A stretch of 27,500 bases of DNA from assembly GCA_905221605.1 (NCBI GenBank), contig CAJNDS010000545.1, positions 1 to 27,500 of the forward strand, in the 5' to 3' direction. Positions 1 to 9,834 of this stretch are shown piece by piece (within the stretch, counting starts at the first letter, position 1; every line of letters starts with the position of its first letter). The stretch is from Symbiodinium natans (taxonomy: Eukaryota; Sar; Dinophyceae; Suessiales; Symbiodiniaceae). The position numbers were made by a program, and so were the translations under genes. The notes beneath the pieces were generated by a model. The model did not search any database. It saw only the letters and a program-made list of their open reading frames with translations, and was not told where the DNA came from.

Positions 1-38
1 GCGACAATGCTGTTGGTGAAGAGCGTCAAGAGACCTGA
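1..38 (+). CDS. 3' end of a basic coiled-coil protein gene (partial, cut by window start)
   Basis: These bases equal 7518-7555, the last codons and TGA stop of the spliced coiled-coil gene at 7147-7555. In that frame they give about eleven C-terminal residues and a stop at 36-38. The rest of this copy must lie to the left of the window, which implies that the tandem unit continues leftward. The function is unknown; see the full-length copy. Confidence 0.75.
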   Translation, partial: DNAVGEERQET

Positions 39-592
39 GCTGTGAACGGTTTAGCGAGAAGCTAAGTCCAAGCCACTCTGCTTGAGATATGTTTTTGCTG
101 TGTCTGCGTTAGCTCTCGCCAGTTGGCAGATGGCCAGCAGCGTCAAGTTGTGCGTTCTACAGAATGCAAGCACGCCTATGCATGTGGTCACGGAACGTGC
201 CATGTGTAACGATCTCCTGAACCTTGAAGGCTTGACCTCAGCCAACCAAACATGCTGATCGCCCAGATGTTGATCGAATGTGGTTGCTTGTTTCTCTTTG
301 GCTCTTGCTTACAGTGCACGTTGTTGTTCTTATCCGAAACCACACGACAGCTGCCCAAGAAGCTTCCAGCGGTTGGGTGCGCGGCGGTCGCGATTTCACC
401 GGTGGATGCCGCAGTGGTCGCGCACTTGGAGAGATGCGGACACCATGGTGCTGTTTCTGTTCTCATGCCACGACTTTCAAAGATGCGCTTGGCAGATCAT
501 GTTCGCAGGCCAGTTGCAATGGGAAGAGTCTTTGCCAAGTCCCGCAAGCCGTCCGGGCTTCTGCCATGACATTTGGTTTCTAGATGCATCAT
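39..592. other. No confident gene; unassigned part of the tandem unit
   Basis: About 550 bases after the coiled-coil stop. Several short open frames exist on both strands, the longest about 105 codons, but none shows a domain I recognise or clear coding character. The same sequence recurs at 7556-8108, with small differences near the left end. It may be 3' flank of the coiled-coil gene or non-coding spacer. Confidence 0.6.
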
Positions 593-940
593 CGTGACAC
601 ATCGCTACCATTGAGTACCATCTGCCCCCATCGCTTGCCAGTCCAGTTGGCTGAAGGTCTTTACCGTCACATTTCGATGCAGCAACAGCGGCTTCGACCT
701 CTGCGAAAAATGTGCACACGCCCCGGCCCCAGTCCGTTCCCTCACAACAGATCTGCTCGAATGCCTGCCCGTGTAGGCCTTTGCAGTACTTGTGCAATCT
801 TTGTCAAATGTGTATGCCACGCTGAATCACGCTGATGTTGCGTCGATTTTGGCATCCGGGAGGCAACCCTCGGACATACAGCTGAAGATTCTATTCGCTC
901 CGATTTGGAGGCCATCCTGTCAGCAACAGGATTATTCACG
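593..940. repeat. ~350-bp module, first occurrence
   Basis: The block beginning CGTGACACATCGCTACCATT recurs at about 1245-1593, near the middle of the 132-bp repeat array, with only a 2-base indel. A module of about 350 bp plus two to three 132-bp repeats has therefore been duplicated locally as a ~653-bp higher-order unit. The same pair is present in the second large duplicate at about 8109-8458 and 8763-9111. Minus-strand frames run through it, but I see no recognisable product. Confidence 0.85.
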
Positions 941-2335
941 ACATGTCAAACTTGATTTTGGTGTTGTTTTCGCTATCTGCTTGTTTTTGTATGGGTTTTG
1001 CCTATATTTTGAAGGTGTTTTCCTTTTTTGGGGTCAGGGCAACCATCCTAAACCTTAAAAGTCACTACGCCCGACATGTCAAACTTGATTTTGGTGTTTC
1101 TGTTGCTCTCTGCTTGTTTTTGTATGGTTTTGCCTATGTTTTTAAAGGTGTTTTCCTTTTTGGGGTCAGGGCAGCCATCCTAAACCTTAAAAGTTACTAC
1201 ACCCAACATGTCAAACTTGATTTTGGTGTTGTTTTCGCTTTCTTCGTGACACATCGCTACCATTGAGTACCATCTGCCCCCATCGCTTGCCAGTCCAGTT
1301 GGCTGAAGGTCTTTACCGTCACATTTCGATGCAGCAACAGCGGCTTCGACCTCTGCGAAAAATGTGCACACGCCCCGGCCCCAGTCCGTTCCCTCACAAC
1401 AGATCTGCTCGAATGCCTGCCCGTGTAGGCCTTTGCAGTACTTGTGCAATCTTTGTCAAATGTGTATGCCACGCTGAATCACGCTGATGTTGCCCGTCGA
1501 TTTTGGCATCCGGGAGGCAACCCTCGGACATACAGCTGAAGATTCTATTCGCTCCGATTTGGAGGCCATCCTGTCAGCAACAGGATTATTCACGACATGT
1601 CAAACTTGCTTTTGGTGTTGTTTTCGCTTTCTGCTTGTTTTTGTATGGGTTTTGCCTATATTTTGAAGGTGTTTTCTTTTGTGGGGTCAGGGCAACCATC
1701 CTAAACCTTAAAAGTCACTACACCCGACATGTCAAACTTGATTTTGGTGTTTCGGTTGCTCTCTGCTTGTTTTTGTATGGTTTTGCCTATGTTTTAAAGG
1801 TGTTTTCCTTTTTGGGGTCAGGGCAACCATCCTAAACCTTAAAAGTTACTACACCCAACATGTCAAACTTGATTTTGGTGTTTTTTTGCTCTCTGCTTGT
1901 TTTTGTATGGGTTTTGCCTATATTTTGAAGGTGTTTTCCTTTTGTGGGGTCAGGGCAACCATCCTAAACCTTAAAAGTCACTACACCCGACATGTCAAAC
2001 TTGATTTTGGTGTTTCTGTTGCTCTCTGCTTGTTTTTGTATGGTTTTGCCTATGTTTTTAAAGGTGTTCTCCTTTTTGGGGTCAGGGCAACCATCCTAAA
2101 CCTTAGGCAACCATCCTAAACCTTAAAAGTTACTACACCCAACATGTCAAACTTGATTTTGGTGTTTTTTTGCTCTCTGCTTGTTTTTGTATGGGTTTTG
2201 CCTATATTTTGAAGGTGTTTTCCTTTTGTGGGGTCAGGGCAACCATCCTAAACCCTAAAAGTCACTACGCCCGACATGTCAAACTTGATTGTTTTTGTAT
2301 GGTTTTGATTATATTTTGGAGGGTGTTTTCGCTTT
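941..2335 (+). repeat. 132-bp tandem repeat array, copy 1 (interrupted at 1241-1593)
   Basis: The phrase ACATGTCAAACTTG starts at 941, 1074, 1206, 1594, 1727, 1858, 1990, 2142 and 2274. Spacings are 131-133 bp apart from the module interruption and one 152-bp interval that contains a 20-bp duplication. Monomers alternate between a form with GTCACTAC..CCCGACATG and one with GTTACTACACCCAACATG, giving a 264-bp higher-order period. Each contains long T-rich tracts and the phrase GGGGTCAGGGCAACCATCC. Because 132 is a multiple of three, frames stay open through several units and mimic a hydrophobic 44-residue repeat protein; I do not take that as coding. Confidence 0.93.
1245..1593. repeat. ~350-bp module, second occurrence
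   Basis: Near-identical to 593-940, at an offset of about 652-653. It separates two stretches of the 132-bp array, so the local history is array, module, array, generated by a ~653-bp duplication. Confidence 0.85.
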
Positions 2336-2344
2336 TTGGTCCTA

Positions 2345-2850
2345 CAGAGCAGGGCACAGTTTCTTTCACACTCTCTCACGCTCTCGTTTTCTCACACAAT
2401 CTCGCGCGCTTAAGTGCCGCTCAAGGATGTGGGATAAACATGGACATGCTTGGGCATGCGCCTAAGTTTTTGAAGGTAAGGACGTGGAGACGGTGAGCAG
2501 AAGCATAGCGACGGTAAGGGCATTTTGGCCACGTCGGAGAGGGCGCATTCTGTCTAGCTCTCCCTTTCTCTTTCACACAAGCTCTCGTTTGTCAATGTTT
2601 GTGAAGTGCCGCTGACGGATGTGAGACAAACATGTGCATACTTGGGCCTAAGTTTTTGAAGGTAAGGACGTGTAGACGGTGAGCAGAAGCATAGCTACGG
2701 GGGGGGACGCATGCTGGCAGTTCGGACAGGGCGCATTTTCTATCGCTCTCACACAATCTCTCCTTTCTCCATGTTCCTCACACGTGCGAAGTGCCGCTCA
2801 AGGATGTGAGACAAACATGGGCATGCTTCGGCCAAGTTCTTGGGTTGAGG
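2345..2850 (+). repeat. Three-fold ~190-bp imperfect tandem repeat
   Basis: The phrase AAGTGCCGCT starts near 2412, 2604 and 2789 (spacings 192 and 185). Each is preceded by a TCTC/TCACAC-rich stretch and followed by a GATGTG..GACAAACATG..CATGCTTGGGC-like stretch. The first two units also share TAAGTTTTTGAAGGTAAGGACGTG. The units differ at many positions, so this array is older than the large duplication. The same structure is at about 9844-10349. Confidence 0.85.
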
Positions 2851-2940
2851 CAAAACCACTGCATAATGGCGCCGCAATGCTTGTGCTTTGCGCGTCTCTG
2901 CACGTGACGTGTACAGAAACAGGTACATGAAATACATGTT

Positions 2941-3060
2941 GTTCGTTTTGCTCAGACGCCCCCCCCCCCTTTGTCATGCTCATATCCCTGGTGCTCGTTT
3001 TGCTCAAACGCCCCCCTTTGTCATGCTCATGCTGCATCCCTGGTGCTCATTTTGCTCACA
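2941..3060 (+). repeat. Short C-run / TTTTGCTCA repeats
   Basis: Three imperfect copies of a 50-60-bp phrase (TTTTGCTCAnACGCCCCCC, then TTTGTCATGCTCATnTCCCTGGTGCTC). The first carries a run of eleven C. A related pyrimidine-rich pair lies at 4430-4550. The copy-2 counterpart is at about 10440-10560. Low-complexity, no gene. Confidence 0.75.
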
Positions 3061-3234
3061 CCCCACGAACAACCCAGCCCAGGGATGTTCCCTTGGAGTT
3101 CCGGGGCAGCCAGTCCCATTGTGGACGTTCCTTCGTCTCCTACCACCTCGTGGCCAAAGACCTGGAGACCACTAGAAGCTTGCTCTGGGCACGCGGCCCC
3201 GCGAAACGTTCCGGGAAAGCAGGCCTCGAAAACC

Positions 3235-3302
3235 CGTGGTCCTGCAAATCCGTTTTTTGGACTAATAATTCTATTGTCCCACAACGGTTTTGCAGGACCA
3301 CG
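3235..3302. repeat. 68-bp inverted repeat (long hairpin)
   Basis: The left arm at 3235-3254 (CGTGGTCCTGCAAATCCGTT) is the reverse complement of 3283-3302 with one mismatch in 20, separated by 28 bases. The arms are long and nearly perfect, so the strand can fold into a stable stem-loop. It may be a small MITE-like relic or a structured RNA. The identical hairpin in the second duplicate is at 10734-10801. Confidence 0.85.
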
Positions 3303-3774
3303 CGTGTCATCTTGCAGTTCTCGTACGTGGCTTGTCCTGTGCGGTCCTGCGGTAATGGTTTCTGCAATGAGAGAAGGTAGACATTGGGTCCTGTCACGTT
3401 CCTGCGCAGCGTTTCGCAGGCTTGGACAGTGAGCCAATGATAGGGGAAGACTCGGCAACCATCTTTGGGCAAGCCGCTTTTGGGGGCAGAAATGGACGCC
3501 AGGAGGCAGCTCTGGCTCAAGAACCGATTGAAAAATACAAATAACTGTTTTTCCTTTCAAGTTGGAGCAGACAAAGGCTTTTTCCACATGCAACAATGTT
3601 TTGGAAGTGTTGTCCTTCGTTCTGAACGGCTCGGGCATGTCAAACTACCTAGATATCACCAACAGTTGCAGTGTTTTGTTGTGTTTTTCGCTTGTTTGGA
3701 GTTGCATGATTTTTGACATGTTTTCTGATTATTGAGCTTGCTTTGAACCGCGCCCGCTTTTTTTCAAGCATGTA

Positions 3775-3808
3775 GGGCGGTGGGAGGGGGCTTGGGCGGG
3801 AGGGCGGG
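3775..3808 (+). other. G-quadruplex candidate
   Basis: Seven runs of three or more G within 34 bases, separated by loops of one to four bases (GGG, CGGT, GGG, A, GGGGG, CTT, GGG, C, GGG, A, GGG, C, GGG). This fits the usual G3+ N1-7 pattern with spare runs. A GC-rich palindromic stretch (CCGCGGCCGCGCG) follows. The second copy is at 11274-11307. Confidence 0.6.
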
Positions 3809-5219
3809 CCGCGGCCGCGCGTGTGCTGAGGCCTGCGAATGCCCGCATGCTCTGGCTTGTCATGCCCAGCCAAGTCGGGCTCAACTGATGTGCGACAGGA
3901 AAACTGCTGCTTGCCATCGGGTGCACGCCAAATCCAGGCAACAGGCAGGCGACAACCTTGGATTTCCAGACTTGTTGCTCTCCGTCCTGTGCATCGTTCA
4001 CATGTCCTGCATCCTTTCTTCCGAAGCTGTCAGCTATGTCTTCCATAAGCCTGAGTACATCAGATTGCTGTGAAGGCGCATGCCAATTGTACACATGTTC
4101 CAGTGGTTTGTGGTTGACAGTACGCGGGCAGCTTCCATGCTTCTGACAGATGCCAGCTGTTGCGTTCAAACGTGCACAGGCTTGAGCACCATCGTCTCGA
4201 AAAAGGCATGTTGCAAGCTCGATAGCTGTCTGGCTTTTACGCGTCCAGTTGGCTTCACGCCGCTTCTGGCACACCTAGCACAGTGTCACAGACAGCCTGT
4301 TGCGTGCAAGAGTGTTCATCTTTCCACTGCCCGGTTGTCCCCCAGAAGAAGACACCAGAAGAAGACTTTAGGGCTCAAGGGGCTAGGGGAAGCGGCTTTG
4401 CCTGCAAGTACCTGACGCCCCTCCTTTTTGTTTGCTGATGCTCACCATTGCTCAAACCCCTCTCCCCTTTTTTTGCTCCTATCCGCCGTGGCTCAGGACG
4501 GTGTTCATCTTGCTCGTGCACCCCTCCCCCTTTTTTTGCCGATGATGCTGCGCCTTGGGAAGCTTTCACCGGCGCACAGGCTGTCCGCTCGGCGTCGGGA
4601 CGCTCATGTGCGGGTTACCCTGGGGGTGTTCCAGCTCCAAGTCAGGTCCAGGTTACTTTGACGTTCCTTTTGCACCGACGCAGAAGGTCGTGCCAAGTCG
4701 CTGCAAGACGGCGTTTGGCCAGATTTCCGCTGTTGAAGGGTGGGCACTTGCCCAAACTGGTAAGGGAGGTCTCTGGAGGGGGACTCTGTCATCTTAAGGC
4801 CGGCGGCAAGATGGTGGTTGGCCAGATCTCAACTGTTGTTGTTCCACGGTGCCTTACCAGCGGCCCCAGTTTGGGGTGCAGGAAAGCCAGGTATTTCCAA
4901 GTATGTTGCGGGTTACCGCTGCTGTATTGCCAAGTCGTTGTTGGTTCGCACATCGACCATGACGTAAGGATAGAGGGCCATTGTGTTGCCCTTGCCGAGA
5001 TTGAATCGACCGTATTTGACTGTCGTTCGTCACAGCTTGTCGTGTGCATGTCTGGCCAAGTTCTTAGCGTCAGGAGTCAGCGACGTAGTTGGTAGTGGTG
5101 CAGGCAGACTGTCGACGAAATCTTGCAAGAGTTACATCTCCAAGCCTCGTCTGACGTTTTCGCACTTCCGCAGTTTGCCTGCGCATGAGCCTCCAAAAGG
5201 AAGTGCTTTGCGGTGCTGA

Positions 5220-6911
5220 AGTGCTCTGTACCATGGAGTGCCGTTGCCAAGCAGCTGTCGCTTGTGTTCTCTGAAGCGGACCTGCCGCGAGCTGCAACAG
5301 CGCTTGCGAGAAGGACAGCGGCCGCTTGTCAGGGCAGCCCGAAAAGCCCACAGAGTGAGTTGGCCGTGCGGACTTTCCCCAAAGCAGCGGCATCAGGTCT
5401 TGTGTACCTATGTTCTCAGCGGTCACAATGCAATAGTGGCCATGCAGCACGCCCGACAACTACAGAGGCGTGCAGCGTCTGACGACACGCTGCCAAGCAT
5501 TACGTTTGTCCAGAATCTTTACCGGGAAGCTGCGGCTTCTGATGTTCATGCCTGTACAGATCCGCAGACGGCGGCCCAAAAACATGCTTCTCGAGAAGCT
5601 CACGTTTTCTTGGCAGAGGCCAACCTTTTTCGCTGGGTTCGGCAGCAGAACTTTCGTTGTCACTCGGCTCCGACCTCGGAGGCGGCCCTCTTCGAGTTTC
5701 GACGAAGATTGGGTGATCATGCTGGCTGCCGGGCTGCCACAAACCGTGGCGGCCGGAAGTGGTTGCAGCGATGGTGTAAACGTTGGGATGTGAGTAGAGG
5801 AACCGTGCCAGTGCGTGTGGCTGTGGAGCCTGCGCGCTTGCCCCAGAAGGCTTGGGTGCATTTTCTTCTGAAGTTAAGACTTTTTGCATAGATTGAGGAG
5901 CCTTTTTTGGGGTCACAAGCAAGCATCATATTTGGAGTTGCAAATCGGCCCAGTACCAAAAACGGGACCGCTTTCTGGCCCAAAAAATGGGGGGCCCAAA
6001 TCTGAATTTGTGTCCGGGCAGAGGTGGCGGTGTTCTTCCAATCGCTCAGCTTCCTTCGACATGCAAGTGCACCCCGACGTCTTTTGCATCTCAACCTTGA
6101 TGAGACATCTGTAGCTCTGACGCCGCACCCTCTTTGTGGATTGGTGGTCCAACGCCGCCACTGGGGAGCAGACGTGGAGGGCCCACGTCTGCCGGTTCGC
6201 AAGGGTGACTTGCGGACATTTGTGAGCTATGTGGCAGTGATATCAGACAACGACGAGCTTCAGCAGAGCTTGCCACATTTCGTCATCGGGAATAAGTCCG
6301 TGTTTACACTGGGCTTGATGCAGACAGTGGCCGCAGAATGCCGCCCGGGGACACATGTCTGGCGAACAGTCTCCTCATGGAACTCCACATCACTGCTTTT
6401 GGCAATGCTGGACCTGATTTCGCTAGCGTTGGACGGTTGGAGATGGTTGCTGGAACCGGTTCTCACCCTCGATGTGGCTCCATGCCACCTTTCCAAAGAA
6501 GTCTTTCTACGGGCGTGCGAGGTTGACATCAAATTGAATTTCGTGCCGGCCGGCGCAACATTCCTGCTGCAGCCGCTCGACGTGCGCGGCTTCTTCTCTT
6601 TCAAGTGGTGGCTCCGAACGGAGTACCAAATCTTACGACAGCTTGGTGACGGACAAGTCAGCAAGTTGGACTGGGTACGTTTGCTCATGAGAGCGCGGGA
6701 AGACTTTTGGTCCCGCAGATCGTGGCGCAAATCCTTTAGTTTGACAGGGTGTCTGGGCGAAGCTCTGCCTTGTCTGTCCAAGAAGCTGCAAGCTTTTGAA
6801 ATAGACCCTCAAGCAGCGGGTCGTTCTCCACCTTCGAAAGAAGCAAGCCAATGCATATGGCCGCGAAATCGCGCCATGGGCTATGCGTATGACCTTTTGT
6901 TTAAAGAGTAA
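5220..6911 (+). CDS. pogo/CENP-B-like DDE_1 transposase (spliced, start uncertain)
   Basis: The two exons share one frame. Exon 1 (from just after an in-frame stop at 5217-5219 to about 5849) has a helical N-terminal part, then a CENP-B/Tc5-type DNA-binding signature near 5745-5800 (GGRKWLQRWCKRWDVS). Exon 2 (6024-6911) carries a DDE_1 catalytic core: LNLDET (first Asp at 6099), LTLDVAPCH (second Asp, exon residue 150) and LLQPLDV (third Asp, residue 186; spacing 35). The phrase following the third Asp, with FSFKWW, is typical of pogo/Tigger-class enzymes. The expected role is cut-and-paste transposition in the nucleus. No initiator ATG is evident in frame, so a short upstream exon is likely. 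The coiled-coil gene starts 235 bp downstream on the same strand. I found no terminal inverted repeats. All three Asp residues are present, so it could be active or recently active. Confidence 0.8.
5850..6023 (+). other. Probable intron in the transposase gene
   Basis: Both exons lie in the same frame, but the stretch between them has in-frame stops (5889-5891 and 6003-6005). An AG at 6022-6023 followed by G is a good acceptor. The donor may be GC at 5850 or GT at 5856. Both keep the frame in phase 0 and differ by two residues. Dinoflagellates are known to use GC as well as GT donors. The alternative is that the gap is a lesion in a pseudogene. Confidence 0.6.
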
Positions 6912-7146
6912 AGCTCGCCGTGGGACCGGAAGCGCTCAATGCTTGAAGCTCCAACGTCCGACAAGCGGGATGTGTGATACTGCTTGGGGAAGGTGCAACA
7001 TGGTGGAAAGGACCATGCGTTCTTGGTGCTGGAAGTAGGGCCCAGCGTGTGCAATGTTTCTGAGCGGGAACGCGTGCTTTGCTTCGTGTGTCCTCAAGTG
7101 GGTGGAAAGAGAGACGTGTGCATGCGCCACGGTAGTTGCTGCAGCC

Positions 7147-7555
7147 ATGAGTGCCGAAGCTGCTGCTGGCGATGTTGTACGAGATCTCAAAAGGCAGCGG
7201 CAAGAGCTGAAGGTGCCAAGAGACTTTTCTGTCCTATGCGCGCACGCTGCCCATACACGTGCCTTTTTTGCCAGGACGAACTGAAGCGCGCCAGCAAAGC
7301 CCTCAAGAACGAAGCTGCTATCCTCAAGAAGAGCACTTCTTTTTGCGTAGCCTGCTCTGATGCAGTGTGACAGTGTGCGAAGCAGTTTTCCTTTAGGTCA
7401 GAAAGCGCCGCCACCTCCTGCGAAAAGCAGGCGATTTGGACGACGACTCACTGATCTGGCTACTGCGCAGACGGCAAAACGCAGATGCCGGACCACGTCA
7501 AGAAGCGCAACGCCCACGCGACAATGCTGTTGGTGAAGAGCGTCAAGAGACCTGA
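7147..7555 (+). CDS. Small basic coiled-coil protein, three exons (87 aa)
   Basis: Read as exons 7147-7212, 7275-7313 and 7397-7555, this gives one continuous 87-residue product. It starts with ATG (MSAEAAAGDVVRDLKRQRQ), passes through a heptad-like Lys/Arg/Leu/Glu helix (DELKRASKALKNE), and then a basic helix (VRKRRHLLRKAGDLDDD) ending at TGA 7553-7555. Both junctions are phase 0. Intron 1 (62 bp) is GT-AG. Intron 2 (83 bp) starts GC and ends TTTCCTTTAG, and both acceptors are followed by G, as is usual in dinoflagellates. The protein looks helical and able to dimerise and bind nucleic acid. From memory, similar small basic coiled-coil proteins are abundant in Symbiodiniaceae, but I cannot name a function. 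It is co-oriented with the transposase 235 bp upstream. The last 38 bases belong to the duplicated segment. Confidence 0.72.
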
Positions 7556-8108
7556 GCTGTGAACGGTTTAGCGAAGCTAAGTCCAAGCCACCCTGCTTGA
7601 GATATGTTTTTGCTGTGTCTGCGTTAGCTATCGCCAGTTGGCAGATGGCCAGCAGCGTCAAGTTGTGCGTTCTACAGAATGCAAGCGCGCCTATGCATGT
7701 GGTCACGGAACGTGCCATGTGTAACGATCTCCTTGAACCTTGAAGGCTTGACCTCAGCCAACCAAACATGCTGATCGCCCAGATGTTGATCGAATGTGGT
7801 TGCTTGTTTCTCTTTGGCTCTTGCTTACAGTGCACGTTGTTGTTCTTATCCGAAACCACACGACAGCTGCCCAAGAAGCTTCCAGCGGTTGGGTGCGCGG
7901 CGGTCGCGATTTCACCGGTGGATGCCGCAGTGGTCGCGCACTTGGAGAGATGCGGACACCATGGTGCTGTTTCTGTTCTCATGCCACGACTTTCAAAGAT
8001 GCGCTTGGCAGATCATGTTCGCAGGCCAGTTGCAATGGGAAGAGTCTTTGCCAAGTCCCGCAAGCCGTCCGGGCTTCTGCCATGACATTTGGTTTCTAGA
8101 TGCATCAT
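7556..8108. other. No confident gene; second copy of the 39-592 spacer
   Basis: Duplicate of 39-592 with small indels and substitutions near its left end. As in copy 1, overlapping short open frames occur on both strands but none is convincing. A long minus-strand frame (7398-7982) runs antisense across the third exon of the coiled-coil gene and is probably its shadow. Confidence 0.6.
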
Positions 8109-8458
8109 CGTGACACATCGCTACCATTGAGTACCATCTGCCCCCATCGCTTGCCAGTCCAGTTGGCTGAAGGTCTTTACCGTCACATTTCGATGCAGCA
8201 ACAGCGGCTTCGACCTCTGCGAAAAATGTGCACACGCCCCGGCCCCAGTCCGTTCCCTCACAACAGATCTGCTCGAATGCCTGCCCGTGTAGGCCTTTGC
8301 AGTACTTGTGCAATCTTTGTCAAATGTGTATGCCACGCTGAATCACGCTGATGTTGCCCGTCGATTTTGGCATCCGGGAGGCAACCCTCGGACATACAGC
8401 TGAAGATTCTATTCGCTCCGATTTGGAGGCCATCCTGTCAGCAACAGGATTATTCACG

Positions 8459-9834
8459 ACATGTCAAACTTGATTTTGGTGTTGTTTTCGCTATCTGCTT
8501 GTTTTTGTATGGGTTTTGCCTATATTTTGAAGGTGTTTTCCTTTTTTGGGGTCAGGGCAACCATCCTAAACCTTAAAAGTCACTACGCCCGACATGTCAA
8601 ACTTGATTTTGGTGTTTCTGTTGCTCTCTGCTTGTTTTTGTATGGTTTTGCCTATGTTTTTAAAGGTGTTTTCCTTTTTGGGGTCAGGGCAGCCATCCTA
8701 AACCTTAAAAGTTACTACACCCAACATGTCAAACTTGATTTTGGTGTTGTTTTCGCTTTCTTCGTGACACATCGCTACCATTGAGTACCATCTGCCCCCA
8801 TCGCTTGCCAGTCCAGTTGGCTGAAGGTCTTTACCGTCACATTTCGATGCAGCAACAGCGGCTTCGACCTCTGCGAAAAATGTGCACACGCCCCGGCCCC
8901 AGTCCGTTCCCTCACAACAGATCTGCTCGAATGCCTGCCCGTGTAGGCCTTTGCAGTACTTGTGCAATCTTTGTCAAATGTGTATGCCACGCTGAATCAC
9001 GCTGATGTTGCCCGTCGATTTTGGCATCCGGGAGGCAACCCTCGGACATACAGCTGAAGATTCTATTCGCTCCGATTTGGAGGCCATCCTGTCAGCAACA
9101 GGATTATTCACGACATGTCAAACTTGCTTTTGGTGTTGTTTTCGCTTTCTGCTTGTTTTTGTATGGGTTTTGCCTATATTTTGAAGGTGTTTTCCTTTTG
9201 TGGGGTCAGGGCAACCATCCTAAACCTTAAAAGTCACTACACCCGACATGTCAAACTTGATTTTGGTGTTTCGGTTGCTCTCTGCTTGTTTTTGTATGGT
9301 TTTGCCTATGTTTTAAAGGTGTTTTCCTTTTTGGGGTCAGGGCAACCATCCTAAACCTTAAAAGTTACTACACCCAACATGTCAAACTTGATTTTGGTGT
9401 TTTTTTGCTCTCTGCTTGTTTTTGTATGGGTTTTGCCTATATTTTGAAGGTGTTTTCCTTTTGTGGGGTCAGGGCAACCATCCTAAACCTTAAAAGTCAC
9501 TACACCCGACATGTCAAACTTGATTTTGGTGTTTCTGTTGCTCTCTGCTTGTTTTTGTATGGTTTTGCCTATGTTTTTAAAGGTGTTCTCCTTTTTGGGG
9601 TCAGGGCAACCATCCTAAACCTTAAAAGTTACTACACCCAACATGTCAAACTTGATTTTGGTGTTTTTTTGCTCTCTGCTTGTTTTTGTATGGGTTTTGC
9701 CTATATTTTGAAGGTGTTTTCCTTTTGTGGGGTCAGGGCAACCATCCTAAACCCTAAAAGTCACTACGCCCGACATGTCAAACTTGATTGTTTTTGTATG
9801 GTTTTGATTATATTTTGGAGGGTGTTTTCGCTTT
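8459..9834 (+). repeat. 132-bp tandem repeat array, copy 2
   Basis: Counterpart of the array at 941-2335 in the second large duplicate. It has the same alternating monomers and the same ~350-bp module interruption, but lacks the 20-bp extra block found at about 2104-2123. An open frame at 9405-9995 (196 codons) results from the multiple-of-three period. Confidence 0.92.
8763..9111. repeat. ~350-bp module inside copy 2 array
   Basis: Same module as 593-940 and 1245-1593. Its partner in this duplicate is at about 8109-8458. It carries the CCCGTCG variant also seen at about 1495, whereas the first module of copy 1 has a 2-base shorter form near 840. Confidence 0.8.

Larger units (their letters stand above)
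1..4926. repeat. Tandem duplication, copy 1 (left end cut by window)
   Basis: This segment recurs at 7518-12422 in the same orientation. The offset is 7517 at the left and 7496 at the right; the drift comes from a few small indels. By eye I found about nine differences: a 2-bp indel near 58, single-base changes near 90-175, a 1-bp indel near 233, a 2-bp indel near 840, a 1-bp indel near 1675, a 20-bp extra block at about 2104-2123, and a 3-bp indel near 4664. Identity is therefore above 99%. The match begins at the first base, so the true left edge lies outside the window. It ends at 4926, where copy 1 continues into the transposase region and copy 2 does not. Confidence 0.97.
3061..5219. other. 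No confident gene; unassigned 2.2-kb region upstream of the transposase
   Basis: Open frames of up to 215 codons exist on both strands here (for example minus 3027-3638, minus 3729-4274, plus 4448-5095). None has a motif I recognise, and the frames overlap each other on both strands. The region holds a 68-bp hairpin (3235-3302), a G-rich block (3775-3808) and a pyrimidine-tract pair (4430-4550). It presumably includes the 5' flank and possibly a first exon of the transposase near its right end. The part up to 4926 recurs at 10560-12422. Confidence 0.55.

Noticed and set aside
941-2335. CRISPR-like regular spacing of repeats
   Set aside because: The 131-133-bp period is continuous tandem sequence with no unique spacers, and the context is eukaryotic.
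2519-2532. GCATTTTGGCCAC resembling the middle of the spliced leader
   Set aside because: It lacks the conserved CTCAAG end and lies inside the 190-bp tandem repeat.
3513-3521. TGGCTCAAG as a spliced-leader relict (also 11012-11020)
   Set aside because: Only nine bases, not next to a recognised gene or insertion junction. Such a match is expected by chance roughly once in a few windows of this size.
3027-3638. 203-codon minus-strand ORF (repeated at 10526-11137)
   Set aside because: It runs through the 68-bp hairpin and C-rich repeats, overlaps equally long + strand frames, and shows no motif. It occurs twice only because of the large duplication.
3729-4274. 181-codon minus-strand ORF (repeated at 11228-11773)
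   Set aside because: It has no recognisable domain, is overlapped by several + strand frames, and one end is a translation of the G-quadruplex block. Not enough to call a gene.
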